NCBI RefSeq assembly: GCF_019097845.1 | Contig: NZ_JAHRGM010000093.1 | Location: 62,001-126,000 of the forward strand | DNA from: Sphingobium sp. AS12 | GTDB taxonomy: Bacteria > Pseudomonadota > Alphaproteobacteria > Sphingomonadales > Sphingomonadaceae | Length of the DNA: 64,000 nt | Reading direction: 5' to 3' | In this document: positions 42,156 to 50,486 of the stretch, in pieces | Layout of the letters: each line of letters starts with the position of its first letter | How positions within the stretch are numbered: position 1 is the first letter of the stretch | The notes under the pieces: generated by a model | What the model was told of the DNA's origin: nothing | The model's database searches: none | Seen by the model: only the letters and a program-made list of their open reading frames with translations | Translations under genes and position numbers: made by a program

Positions 42156-44303
42156 ATGAAGAAGCAGATTTTGGGTGTCGGCATGATGGTCGCGATCGGT
42201 GCGGCCGCCGCGCCCGCGCTGGCGCAAAGTGCGGGCGTAACCGGGCATGAGGCGATACCAGCCCTGCCCACACCCAATATCGGCGCGGCTTTTCGCGACC
42301 TGTCGGGCGACGGCACGACCATTGCAGGCGTGGTCCGCCGGGATGCGACCAACCACGAAGCCTATCGTATTACGGCCAGCGGCTATGAACGGCTCAGCGG
42401 CCTGTCGGGGCACGCCTATGTCCTGGCCAACGGGGTGTCTGACGATGGTCGCGTGATCGTGGGCGTGTCGCAGACCGGGTCGGCCACACGCGGCAGCGCG
42501 ATCATATGGGAAGGGACGGTGCTGACCGAACTGGGCCATTTGGCGACCAGCGCCTCGGTCCAGAACAGCGTGGCCTTTGGGGTATCGGGCAATGGCCAGG
42601 TCGCGGTGGGCAGCAGCACGATCGATAATGGTACAACCCATGCCGTGCGCTGGATCGACAAGGGCGTGGCGCAGGATCTGCACGGTGGATCCTTTGCCTA
42701 TTCCATCGCCCAGCGCGCCAGCCGCGATGGCGGCGTCATCATCGGCTATGGCGGCACTTCGGCCCGCACCAACGAAGCCTTTGCCTGGACCGCCAGCGGG
42801 GGGATGCAGGGATTGGGCGTCCTTGCCTCGCAATCTGCCGATGCAGGTGCCTATAGCCGCGCAACCGATGTGTCGGCCGATGGCGGCACCATTGTCGGCT
42901 TTTCGGCGGGCAGCAATGACCGGGCACAGGCATTCCGCTGGAACAACAGCAGCGGCGGCATGGTGTCGCTGGGCCTGCTGGAAGGCGGGACGGACAGTCG
43001 CGCCTATGCGGTCAATGCCGATGGCAGCGTGATCGTGGGTTCGGCCACCCGTCCATCGACCGTGGTGCCCTCCATTCAGGATACGCTGGCGATGCGCTGG
43101 ACATCGACCACTGGCATCCAGACGGTTGTCGCCTGGCTCACCAGCGCGGGCGTTTCGGTCGGTTCCGACAGCTTCACCGACGCGGTCGCGATCAGCGACG
43201 ATGGCCGGACCATCATCGGCACCGGCCAGATCAACGGCAAGACGCAGGAATATATTGCCCGCGTCGCGGCGGCCACACCTGCGCCAACCCCAACCCCAAC
43301 CCCAACCCCAACCCCAACGCCTACGCCCACGCCCACGCCTACGCCAACTCCTACGCCGACCCCCGGCACCGGCGTTATCGGTCTGGTCGATTTCCTCGCC
43401 ACCGTGTCGGACGGCGGTGTCGGTCTCAACACCATCCTCAACGCGGCCAGCCTGACCTTGTTCGGTGCCCATCACCGCCCGTTGACGGATTTTACCCGGA
43501 CCGGGCGCGGTTGCGTCTGGGCCACCGGGGACTTCGCCCATGGGCGGCAGGATCGCAACGCCTGGCTGGGCGAGGTCGGCCTGTGCCATGATCTGGGTGA
43601 TGCCGTGCGGATCGGCCTTGGTGGCGGGCTGGGTGGCGCGGATCAGGATTTGTCATCGGGTGGCCGGTTTAAGGGCGATGGCTATCATCTGGTCGGTGAA
43701 ATTGACGCGCGCATCCCCGATACGCCCGTCCTTCTCAGCCTGACCGGCTATTATGCCGACTGGAACCTGCGCATCGACCGCGCCTATCGCAATGGCACTG
43801 CGACCGACCAGTCGCGGGGCGAAACCGACGCGCGCAGCTGGGCAGTGCGCGGGCGGATCGACTGGCGCGACATGGCAAAATTCGGCGTGGTCAGCCTGTC
43901 CTCCTATGCCGCCTATACCCATGGCCGGGTCAGCATCGACGGCTATACCGAAACCGGCGGCGGCTTCCCGGTCCAGCTCAACCGGTCGGAAGCGGGCTTT
44001 GACGAAGTCCGGCTTGGCGCGGTGACGGCGATGCCGATCGGGACGAGCATGTCGCTCCAGGCGTCGGGTGAATGGGTTCACCGGCTCGATCAGGATCGAG
44101 CTGCCCTGACCGGCACGATCATTGGCGCAGGCGGTTTTGTGCTGGCTTCGCCGGCGGTTGATCGCAACTGGGGTCGTGTCGGGTTGGATCTCGACATCGG
44201 GCTGGGTGGATCGGCGCTGCTCAGCCTTTCCAGCCATGCCCGGATCGGCGGGGGCGAGGACGCACAGCTGAGCGGCAGCATTGGCCTGCGCTTCGGCTTC
44301 TGA
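42156..44303 (+). CDS. HAF-repeat autotransporter
   Basis: This 715-residue protein has a signal peptide (1-24, ending ALAQS). A passenger of HAF-like repeats (about 40-370, with motifs such as AFGVSGNGQVAVGSS and ATDVSADGGTIVGFS) follows. After it comes a Pro-Thr linker (about 377-402) and a C-terminal beta-barrel (about 440-715) ending in F. This is a classical type V autotransporter. ATG 42156 has a GGGGGTGA site. The passenger probably folds as a beta-propeller or helix and may be displayed at the surface. It follows the YbbP gene on the same strand with a 121-bp gap that likely holds its own promoter. Confidence 0.85.
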   Translation: MKKQILGVGMMVAIGAAAAPALAQSAGVTGHEAIPALPTPNIGAAFRDLSGDGTTIAGVVRRDATNHEAYRITASGYERLSGLSGHAYVLANGVSDDGRVIVGVSQTGSATRGSAIIWEGTVLTELGHLATSASVQNSVAFGVSGNGQVAVGSSTIDNGTTHAVRWIDKGVAQDLHGGSFAYSIAQRASRDGGVIIGYGGTSARTNEAFAWTASGGMQGLGVLASQSADAGAYSRATDVSADGGTIVGFSAGSNDRAQAFRWNNSSGGMVSLGLLEGGTDSRAYAVNADGSVIVGSATRPSTVVPSIQDTLAMRWTSTTGIQTVVAWLTSAGVSVGSDSFTDAVAISDDGRTIIGTGQINGKTQEYIARVAAATPAPTPTPTPTPTPTPTPTPTPTPTPTPTPGTGVIGLVDFLATVSDGGVGLNTILNAASLTLFGAHHRPLTDFTRTGRGCVWATGDFAHGRQDRNAWLGEVGLCHDLGDAVRIGLGGGLGGADQDLSSGGRFKGDGYHLVGEIDARIPDTPVLLSLTGYYADWNLRIDRAYRNGTATDQSRGETDARSWAVRGRIDWRDMAKFGVVSLSSYAAYTHGRVSIDGYTETGGGFPVQLNRSEAGFDEVRLGAVTAMPIGTSMSLQASGEWVHRLDQDRAALTGTIIGAGGFVLASPAVDRNWGRVGLDLDIGLGGSALLSLSSHARIGGGEDAQLSGSIGLRFGF
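43284..43361 (+). repeat. In-frame hexamer tract coding Pro-Thr
   Basis: Thirteen Pro-Thr pairs are encoded here. The first five are perfect CCAACC copies (43284-43313); the rest vary in codons such as CCTACG and CCCACG. Being a multiple of three, slippage would lengthen or shorten the linker without breaking the frame. This is a length-variable spacer, not a phase switch. Confidence 0.85.
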
Positions 44304-44397
44304 ACGGCAGGCGCTGCGGTCGGCCGATCCCTCGTCGGCCGATCCTGTCGCGCCATGCGGGGTAAGCCATGGTCTTCATTGACAGGTGGAGGCAGGC

Positions 44398-45117
44398 ATG
44401 ACGAGTGTGGCAACAATGGCGCAGGGGGTGACGCGCTCCTTTGTCGATCTGCGCGCCTGGGCGGCGGGCGTGACGGTGGCGGCGGGGGAGGGCGACGCCT
44501 TCCTGTCCGCCCGCGCGTTGCTGCCCCAGCCCGAAGGTCCGGTGACGATCGGGTTGATCGCCCTGCCGCAGGGCAGCGGATCGGTCGCGGTCCTGCCCGC
44601 CGACGAATTTGTCATCGTCGAATCCGGCAGCGTCCAGATTGACCAGCGCACGCTGAACGAAGGCGACAGCATTGTCCTGTGCGAAGGCGCAGGCTTCGAC
44701 TGGATAGCGGCAGCCGACAGCCGCCTTCTCTTCGTGCGCCGCACCGGCGGCTCCGTAGCCGATGGCGCGATCATCCCGATCGACACCAAGGCTCCGCTCG
44801 AACCGTCGGGCGCGCCGCTTGCCGAACTGCTGGTCGGGCCGACCCCGTCCTGCCGTAACTTCACCGACTATCGCTCGGCCGATGGTGAATTTGTCTGCGG
44901 CACCTGGGATTCAACCCCCTATCACCGCCGTTCGATGGCCTATCGCCATTATGAGCTGATGTATCTGCTCGATGGCAGCGTCACCTTCGTCGATGGCGCG
45001 GGGGCGCAAGGGACGTTCGGCAAGGGCGATATCTTCCTGGTCGAACAGGGCGCATCATGCAGCTGGGACAGCCAGGTCCACGTCAAGAAGGTGTATGCCA
45101 TCTACCGTCCGGCGTGA
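44398..45117 (+). CDS. Bicupin protein
   Basis: This 239-residue protein has two cupin-like halves: one at about 40-110 (LPADEFVIVESGSVQ, NEGDSIVLCEG) and one at about 160-235 (HYELMYLLDGSVTF, FGKGDIFLVEQG). The FxxGxW-like SCRNF...GTWDS segment between the halves resembles DUF861-type cupins, which are often ureidoglycolate or amino-sugar enzymes or effector-binding proteins. ATG 44398 has GGAGG at close spacing. No neighbour explains its job. It is convergent with copD, ending 4 bp before it. Confidence 0.68.
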   Translation: MTSVATMAQGVTRSFVDLRAWAAGVTVAAGEGDAFLSARALLPQPEGPVTIGLIALPQGSGSVAVLPADEFVIVESGSVQIDQRTLNEGDSIVLCEGAGFDWIAAADSRLLFVRRTGGSVADGAIIPIDTKAPLEPSGAPLAELLVGPTPSCRNFTDYRSADGEFVCGTWDSTPYHRRSMAYRHYELMYLLDGSVTFVDGAGAQGTFGKGDIFLVEQGASCSWDSQVHVKKVYAIYRPA

Positions 45118-45121
45118 TGGC

Positions 45122-45973
45122 TCAGGCGAGGGGATCCAGCGTCCCCAGCCCGGCCACCAGCACCAAAATGCCGATCGCCGCGCCCGTCTCAAGCAATAGT
45201 GAGAGACGCAGCGCGGCGATCGCGCCTTCAGCACCCCGCTCCAGCGCCGGGGTCAGCCGCCAGCGATTGAGCGCCGCCAGCCCCAGCATCGCGCCGAACA
45301 CAGCCAGCTTCGCGCCCAGCAGCCAGCCATAGCGGCTGCCCACCAGCGCAGGCAGGTCGGCCACGCCCACGATCATCAGGCTGTTGACCACCCCGGTCAT
45401 GACCAGAGTGGCTACGAACAGGGTTCCCAGCAGCGAAAACTTCGCCAGCATCACCGCGACCCGATCAATATTGGGGCGGCGCGCCGTTACCGCGTGCAGC
45501 AATGCGGCCAGCGCTCCGATCCACCCCGAAGCTGCCCAGATATGCGCGACATCGGCGGCGCGGTGAACAGACCCGGCGACGTCTTCGGTTGCCCCCGCAT
45601 GGCCGGTCCAGGCGATCGTTGCAGCGGCGACGGCGGCCGGGATCAATACCCAGCGATCCTGCCCGGCAACAGCCAGCACAAGAGCCGCCAGCAAGGCCAC
45701 GCCCCGCACCACCAGCACCGGGCCGATCGGCGTCATCGTCAGCAAAATCTCTGCCGTCGCCCAGTCGGGCGGCAGTAACGGGGTGCCGGTCATGCTCGCC
45801 GCGCTGGCCAGCAGCCACAGCGCCGACAGCGCCATGCCTCCCAACGCCAGCGCGACCAGCAATGCGCGCTGCCCCGCCATGCCCATCGCCCACCAGAATA
45901 ATGGCAGGCCCATGAGCAGGGCCAGGTCGGCCATCAGGCCAAAGCGCGCCAGTAGCAGCATCCCCGCATCCAT
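45122..45973 (-). CDS. copD: CopD-type copper transport membrane protein
   Basis: This 283-residue membrane protein has about eight hydrophobic segments and the histidines of the CopD core, such as GHAG near 124, HRAADVAHIWAASGWIG near 136-152 and HAVT near 160. It is the usual inner-membrane partner of the CopC periplasmic copper carrier, thought to bring copper across the membrane. Its ATG lies six bases after the copC stop, so they form a copCD operon. The operon is read opposite to copAB. Confidence 0.85.
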   Translation of the reverse strand: MDAGMLLLARFGLMADLALLMGLPLFWWAMGMAGQRALLVALALGGMALSALWLLASAASMTGTPLLPPDWATAEILLTMTPIGPVLVVRGVALLAALVLAVAGQDRWVLIPAAVAAATIAWTGHAGATEDVAGSVHRAADVAHIWAASGWIGALAALLHAVTARRPNIDRVAVMLAKFSLLGTLFVATLVMTGVVNSLMIVGVADLPALVGSRYGWLLGAKLAVFGAMLGLAALNRWRLTPALERGAEGAIAALRLSLLLETGAAIGILVLVAGLGTLDPLA

Positions 45974-45979
45974 GACGGC

Positions 45980-46360
45980 TTACTTGACCTTGAAGCTGTA
46001 GCCGCCTTCCATCTTGTGCTGGTCGGCGCCGACAATATGCCATTTCAGGTCATAGCTGCCAGCAGGGAGCGCGCGGGGCAGGGTGACGATCATCGTCTTG
46101 CCATCAGGCGCGACCACGGTTTTGAACCCCTTGATCGGCATCGGCGCATGATCGCTCATGCCCGGCATCCCGGTCATGACCAGATCGATGCCCGAAAGCG
46201 GCCCCAGGAATTTCTCGGAAAAAGTGAGAGTCAGCTTGGTCGGCTTGGCCACGGTCGCATTGGCGGCGGGGCTGGACGACAGGAGTTTGCTATGGGCCAG
46301 CGCCGTACCGGGCAGGATGGCGATCGACAGGGCGATGGCGGCGGTCAGGAAACGGGACAT
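45980..46360 (-). CDS. copC: Periplasmic copper-binding protein CopC
   Basis: This 126-residue protein has a signal peptide ending TALAHSK, so the mature N-terminus is His, the amino-terminal copper ligand of CopC. A methionine-rich loop MTGMPGMSDHAPMP near 62-75 can hold Cu(I). DQHKMEGGYSFKV lies near the end. Length is normal. ATG 46360 has GGAGAAG. It precedes copD in one operon and is divergent from the CnrYXH-like module, whose sigma factor may act on the promoter in the gap. Confidence 0.9.
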   Translation of the reverse strand: MSRFLTAAIALSIAILPGTALAHSKLLSSSPAANATVAKPTKLTLTFSEKFLGPLSGIDLVMTGMPGMSDHAPMPIKGFKTVVAPDGKTMIVTLPRALPAGSYDLKWHIVGADQHKMEGGYSFKVK

Positions 46361-46505
46361 GCGGACTTCTCCATGATGGTGGTTAGGGGATATTACGCAT
46401 GGACTTGCCCGACCCCTCATCGCAGGTGCATGATTTTTTGTCCTCGCCGGATGAGGGATCGGCGCGCGCCGCGCGTATGCCGCGATGAGGATGGAGCATG
46501 TGCAA

Positions 46506-46766
46506 ATGAGTGATCTTGATCAGTTGCTGGGGCAGATACGCGCGATGCCGGCCGACGCCCGGCTGGAGCAGATGGACGGCGCGGTCATGCAGGCTGTTGT
46601 CTGCCGCCGCGAACAGGGCATGGCACGGCGCAGCCTGATGCTCGCCGGATTGCTGGCGCTCGGCATCGGCTGGGCGGGCAGCATCGTGCCGTCGGCGCCC
46701 GCGCAGGCCGCCTCCACGCCGATCGGCATGTCGGATTACGCGCCGTCGCGTCTGCTCGGCCAATGA
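46506..46766 (+). CDS. CnrY-like membrane anti-sigma protein (putative)
   Basis: This small protein of 86 residues has an N-terminal helix with leucines (LDQLLGQIRAM), one membrane segment at about 50-69 and a short periplasmic tail ending PSRLLGQ. This size and layout match CnrY, the anti-sigma factor of the CnrYXH system. There is little primary sequence to confirm it. The match rests on the order YXH and on the strong CnrX match of the next gene, whose ATG overlaps its stop. ATG 46506 has GGAG at spacing of about nine. In-frame ATGs at 46485 and 46491 are possible. Confidence 0.65.
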   Translation: MSDLDQLLGQIRAMPADARLEQMDGAVMQAVVCRREQGMARRSLMLAGLLALGIGWAGSIVPSAPAQAASTPIGMSDYAPSRLLGQ

Positions 46767-47203
46767 GCCTGAAGCGCTACCTGCTCGTCGCGCTGGTCGC
46801 CTTCGCCGCTGCACTGGCGGCGGTGCTGTGCGCGCGGTTGTGGATCGCGCCGCCGCCGCGCGTGGAAAGCGAAGTCCATGCCCTGCTGCATGAGAAGCTG
46901 ACGCTCGATGCGGCCCAGGAACAGCGCATCCACGCGCTCGAAGCCGCCTTCGCCATTCGCCGCGAAGCGCTGGAGGCGGAAATGCGCGCCGACAATGCCC
47001 GGCTGGCGCAGGCGATTGCGGCGGAACATGGCTATGGCCCGCAGGTCGGCCAAGCCGTGGACCGCACCCATCATGTCATGGGCGCGCTGCAAAAGGAGAC
47101 GCTCCAGCATATTTTCGCGATGCGCGCGGTGCTGCGCCCCGATCAGGCGGCCCAGTTTGACGCGGCCGTCGTCAAGGCACTGACCCAGCCCGCCCCCCGG
47201 TGA
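46763..47203 (+). CDS. CnrX-like periplasmic heavy-metal sensor
   Basis: This 146-residue protein has an N-terminal membrane anchor (about 5-29) and a periplasmic four-helix hook. His39, His43, Glu60, His116 and Met120 sit at the exact spacing of CnrX ligands H42, H46, E63, H119 and M123 (constant offset of three). The whole metal-binding helix pattern (VHALLHEKL, HIFAMRA) aligns. In Cupriavidus the protein binds Ni(II)/Co(II) and relieves CnrY from the sigma factor. ATG overlaps the CnrY-like stop, and its own stop overlaps the sigma GTG. The downstream genes are for copper, so the metal sensed here is open. Confidence 0.85.
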   Translation: MSLKRYLLVALVAFAAALAAVLCARLWIAPPPRVESEVHALLHEKLTLDAAQEQRIHALEAAFAIRREALEAEMRADNARLAQAIAAEHGYGPQVGQAVDRTHHVMGALQKETLQHIFAMRAVLRPDQAAQFDAAVVKALTQPAPR

Positions 47204-47775
47204 GTGCAGCCGAACCCGATGACAGGGCGCTGGCCACGCTGGCGCTGGCCGGGCATCAGGATGCTTATGCCGCGTTGATGCGACGGCACCGCGATGCCGT
47301 GTGGCGATTGGCGCGCGGCCATGTCGGCGATGGCGACGAAGCGCTCGACATCACGCAGGAGGTATTTGTTGCCGCCTTTGCCGCGTTGGGCCGTTATGAT
47401 GGCGCGCGCCCGTTTCGCACATGGATCGCGCGGATCACGCTCAACAAATGCCGCGACTGGGGCCGCCGCCGCGCGGTACGGCGCTTCTTCGCCTTTGCTC
47501 GCCCCATCGACGAAGCCGGCGATATCGCCGACGCCGCGTCAGACCCGGAACAGGCGCTGCAATCGCAGCGCGAACTCGCCCGCATCAACGCCGCCATCGC
47601 CGCGCTGCCCACGACGCTGAAGGATGTGCTGCTGCTCCGCACGATCGAGGCGATGAGCCAGGCGGATACCGCCGCCGCGCTGGGCCTGACCGAAAAGGCG
47701 GTCGAAACCCGCCTCTATCGCGCGCGCGCAAAATTGTCGGAAAGTTTGAGGGATGACGCCTTGCCCCGCGTATGA
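47200..47775 (+). CDS. ECF sigma factor (CnrH-like)
   Basis: This 191-residue ECF sigma factor has sigma-2 (about 25-95, with GHVGDGDEALDITQEVFVAAF) and sigma-4 (about 135-185, with DTAAALGLTEKAVETRLYRARAKL). Translation starts at GTG 47200, overlapping the sensor stop, and it ends 6 bp before copA. Position after CnrY- and CnrX-like genes fits the CnrYXH order. It should bind core RNA polymerase once metal triggers release by the membrane pair. Its likely target is its own operon and perhaps copCD. Confidence 0.88.
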   Translation: MSAAEPDDRALATLALAGHQDAYAALMRRHRDAVWRLARGHVGDGDEALDITQEVFVAAFAALGRYDGARPFRTWIARITLNKCRDWGRRRAVRRFFAFARPIDEAGDIADAASDPEQALQSQRELARINAAIAALPTTLKDVLLLRTIEAMSQADTAAALGLTEKAVETRLYRARAKLSESLRDDALPRV

Positions 47776-47781
47776 AGGGGC

Positions 47782-49521
47782 ATGACCAACCTGACCCTCG
47801 ACCGCCGCACCCTGTTCAAAAGCGCCGCTGCCCTTGGCCTCGCCAACGCTTTCCCCGCCTGGGCGCAAAGCGGCACGCACGGCCTGCACCCCGCACCGGG
47901 CGTCCTGTCGGGCGAAACCATAGCACTGACCGTGGCCGACAGTCATTTCGCCACCGGTGGACGATCTGCCCACGCGATCACCATCAACGGCACCGTCCCC
48001 GCGCCGCTGATCCGGTTGCGCGAAGGGCAGAATGTCCGTCTGTCCGTCACCAATCGTCTGAAAGAGGACACATCGATCCACTGGCACGGCCTGATCGTCC
48101 CCTTCCAGATGGACGGCGTGCCGGGCGTCAGTTTCCCCGGCATCGCGCCGGGCGAAACCTTCCATTATGAATTCCCCATCCGCCAGTCGGGTACCTACTG
48201 GTATCACAGCCATTCGGGGATGCAGGAGGCGATGGGCCATTATGGCCCGATCGTCATCGATCCCGCTGGCGTCGATCCGGTGCAGGCGACGCGCGAGCAT
48301 GTGATCGTCCTGTCCGACTGGTCGCCGGTCCACCCCCATGTGCAGCTCAAGCGCCTGAAGCAATCGGGCGGCTATTATAATATGCAGCGCCAGACTCTGG
48401 CCGGATTGCTCAAGGGCAAGGACCAGCCCCTCAAGGACCGGATCGACTGGGGCAAGATGCGGATGGACCCGACCGATATTTCGGACGTCACCGGCTCCAC
48501 CTACAGCTTTCTGGTCAATGGCCATGGTATAGCGGAAAACTGGACCGGGCTGTTCACGCCGGGCGAGCGGGTCCGCCTGCGCATCATCAATGCATCGGCC
48601 ATGACCAATTTCAACGTGCGCCTTCCCGGCCTGCCCATGACCGTGGTGCAATGCGACGGCCAGCATGTCCAGCCGGTCGAGACCGACGAATTCCAGATCG
48701 GCATCGCCGAAACCTATGACGTGATCGTCCAGCCGACCGACGCCACCGCCTATGCCCTGATCGCCGAAGCCATCGACCGCTCCGGCCTGGTCCGCGCGAC
48801 ACTCGCGCCGCAGATCGGCATGGTCGCGGCCATCCCGCCGCTGCGCGCCCGGCCTCTCCTCACCATGAAGGATATGGGAATGGACATGGCCGGCATGGAC
48901 ATGGGGCAGGGAGGTGTGATCGACCTCAGCCAACCCGCAAATGAGAGCATGGCGGGGCATAGTATGAAGATGCTCGACCCCTCGGTCGCGCCCAATGTGC
49001 CGATGGGACCGGGGGTGGCTACGCTCTCCTCCATGCCCGCCGACCGCACGGCGGACCGGCCTACGGGGCTGGAGGATGTCGACCATCGCGTCCTTACCTA
49101 TGCCGACCTGCGATCGCTGGAACCCAACGAAGATGCGCGCTCCCCGACCCGGTCGATCGACATTCACCTGACCGCCAATATGGAACGCTATATGTGGTCC
49201 TTCGACGGGGTGAAGCTGTCGGACGGCGCAGACCCCATCGCTTTCCGCCATATGGAGCGGGTGCGCGTCACCCTGATCAACGACACGATGATGCCGCACC
49301 CCATCCATATCCACGGCCATTTCTTCCAGCTGATCACTGGCGAGGATGCGGCCCACAACCCGCGCAAGCATACGGTCAACGTCCTGCCCGGCGGCAAGAT
49401 CAGTTTCGACCTGACCGCCGATGCGCTGGGCGACTGGGCGTTCCACTGTCACATGCTGATGCACATGCATACGGGGATGATGCGCGTCGTGACTGTCCGC
49501 CACGCGGAGGACGCGGCATGA
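47782..49521 (+). CDS. copA: Multicopper oxidase CopA, Tat-exported
   Basis: This 579-residue protein has a Tat signal (DRRTLFKSAAALGL). Copper motifs are HWHG at 100-103, HSH at 142-144, HPIHIHGH near 508 and HCHMLMHMHTGMM near 554, with the type 1 Cys and axial Met in the last. A Met/His-rich insert (MGMDMAGMDMGQG, near 370-380) is typical of CopA and would buffer copper. It oxidises Cu(I) in the periplasm. ATG 47782 follows the sigma gene by 6 bp and its stop overlaps copB, so the sensory module and the resistance genes are one transcript. Confidence 0.92.
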   Translation: MTNLTLDRRTLFKSAAALGLANAFPAWAQSGTHGLHPAPGVLSGETIALTVADSHFATGGRSAHAITINGTVPAPLIRLREGQNVRLSVTNRLKEDTSIHWHGLIVPFQMDGVPGVSFPGIAPGETFHYEFPIRQSGTYWYHSHSGMQEAMGHYGPIVIDPAGVDPVQATREHVIVLSDWSPVHPHVQLKRLKQSGGYYNMQRQTLAGLLKGKDQPLKDRIDWGKMRMDPTDISDVTGSTYSFLVNGHGIAENWTGLFTPGERVRLRIINASAMTNFNVRLPGLPMTVVQCDGQHVQPVETDEFQIGIAETYDVIVQPTDATAYALIAEAIDRSGLVRATLAPQIGMVAAIPPLRARPLLTMKDMGMDMAGMDMGQGGVIDLSQPANESMAGHSMKMLDPSVAPNVPMGPGVATLSSMPADRTADRPTGLEDVDHRVLTYADLRSLEPNEDARSPTRSIDIHLTANMERYMWSFDGVKLSDGADPIAFRHMERVRVTLINDTMMPHPIHIHGHFFQLITGEDAAHNPRKHTVNVLPGGKISFDLTADALGDWAFHCHMLMHMHTGMMRVVTVRHAEDAA

Positions 49522-50426
49522 AGCGCCTGATCGCCGCCCTGCTGCTGGCCAGCACCGCCACACCCGCACTGGCACAAATGGACCATAGCCAGATGGACCA
49601 TGGCGTACACCAGACGTCGCCTGCGCCGGAAGCCACGCCTGCCGATCCCCATGCCGGTCACACCATGCCGGCGACCGACGACAGCGTGCCGCAGGGTGAT
49701 GCCCCGCCGATCCCGACCGACCATGCCGCCGAAGCCTTCTACCCCGCCGCCACCATGGCCCGCGCCCGCGCCGCCATGATCAAGGAAAGCGGCGGCATGA
49801 GTTTCTCGCAGCTGATGCTCGACCGCCTCGAATATCGCGCGCACAAGGGCGCGAACGGTTACGCATGGGAGGGCGAGGGCTGGATCGGCGGCGACATCAA
49901 CCGTTTCGCGTTCAAGACCGAAGGCGAGGGCGAAGTCGGCGGCGCGCTTGAAAGCGCGGAACTACAGGCGCTCTACAGCCGGGCGCTCAACCCCTGGTTC
50001 AATGTCGAGGCGGGTGTGCGGCAGGATTTCCGCCCGCAACCCCAACGCACTTACGCCGTGGTCGGTATCGAAGGCCTCGCTCCTTACTGGTTCGAGGTCG
50101 GTGCGCAGGCGTTCCTGTCCACGAAGGGCGACGCCCATCTCCGGCTGGAGGGCAGCTACGACCAGCGCATCACCCAGCGCCTGATCCTGCAACCCGCCGC
50201 CGAAATGAATATCGCCGCGCAGGACGTGCCGGAATTGGGCATCGGGTCGGGTATCTCCGACATCGAACTGGGCCTGCGCCTGCGCTACGAATTCGCCCGC
50301 GAATTTGCGCCCTATGTCGGCGTCCACTGGGAACGCAAGCTGGGCGACACCGCCCGCTATGCGCGCGCGGCGGGGGAGGGCGCGTCAGCCACCAGTCTGG
50401 TGATGGGCGTGCGTTTCTGGTTTTGA
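49518..50426 (+). CDS. copB: Outer-membrane copper resistance protein CopB
   Basis: This 302-residue protein has a signal peptide ending PALAQ, then a Met/His cluster (MDHSQMDHG and HAGHTM) for copper. A beta-barrel (about 105-302) follows, with the FxYxxR-like strands and C-terminal FWF. It is the normal partner of CopA. ATG 49518 overlaps the copA stop by 4 nt. It closes the five-gene operon and is followed by a strong hairpin. Confidence 0.9.
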   Translation: MKRLIAALLLASTATPALAQMDHSQMDHGVHQTSPAPEATPADPHAGHTMPATDDSVPQGDAPPIPTDHAAEAFYPAATMARARAAMIKESGGMSFSQLMLDRLEYRAHKGANGYAWEGEGWIGGDINRFAFKTEGEGEVGGALESAELQALYSRALNPWFNVEAGVRQDFRPQPQRTYAVVGIEGLAPYWFEVGAQAFLSTKGDAHLRLEGSYDQRITQRLILQPAAEMNIAAQDVPELGIGSGISDIELGLRLRYEFAREFAPYVGVHWERKLGDTARYARAAGEGASATSLVMGVRFWF

Positions 50427-50439
50427 CCTGAACTACCCC

Positions 50440-50479
50440 CCTCCGTTCGTTTCTCGACTTCGCTCGAAACGAACGGAGG
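50440..50479. terminator. Strong hairpin between copB and the M20 peptidase gene
   Basis: CCTCCGTTCGTTTC pairs perfectly with GAAACGAACGGAGG (14-bp stem, 12-base loop). It stands between convergent genes. The same family of sequence is found at 7761-7829. Two-way termination is likely. Confidence 0.7.
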
Positions 50480-50486
50480 TTTGTGC

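Noticed and set aside
43284..43361. Short tandem tract considered as CRISPR-like or phase-variable switch
   Set aside because: Units are 6 bp, in frame, without spacers, and code for a Pro-Thr linker. Slippage would not break the frame.
41637..43589. 650-codon minus-strand frame over the permease end and the autotransporter
   Set aside because: It is opposite two genes with strong domain evidence, and its Gly/Trp run is the antisense of the Pro-Thr hexamer tract.
47539..49575. 678-codon minus-strand frame opposite sigma factor and copA
   Set aside because: The sense strand has full copper-oxidase and sigma motifs. The antisense product has no domain and no start context.
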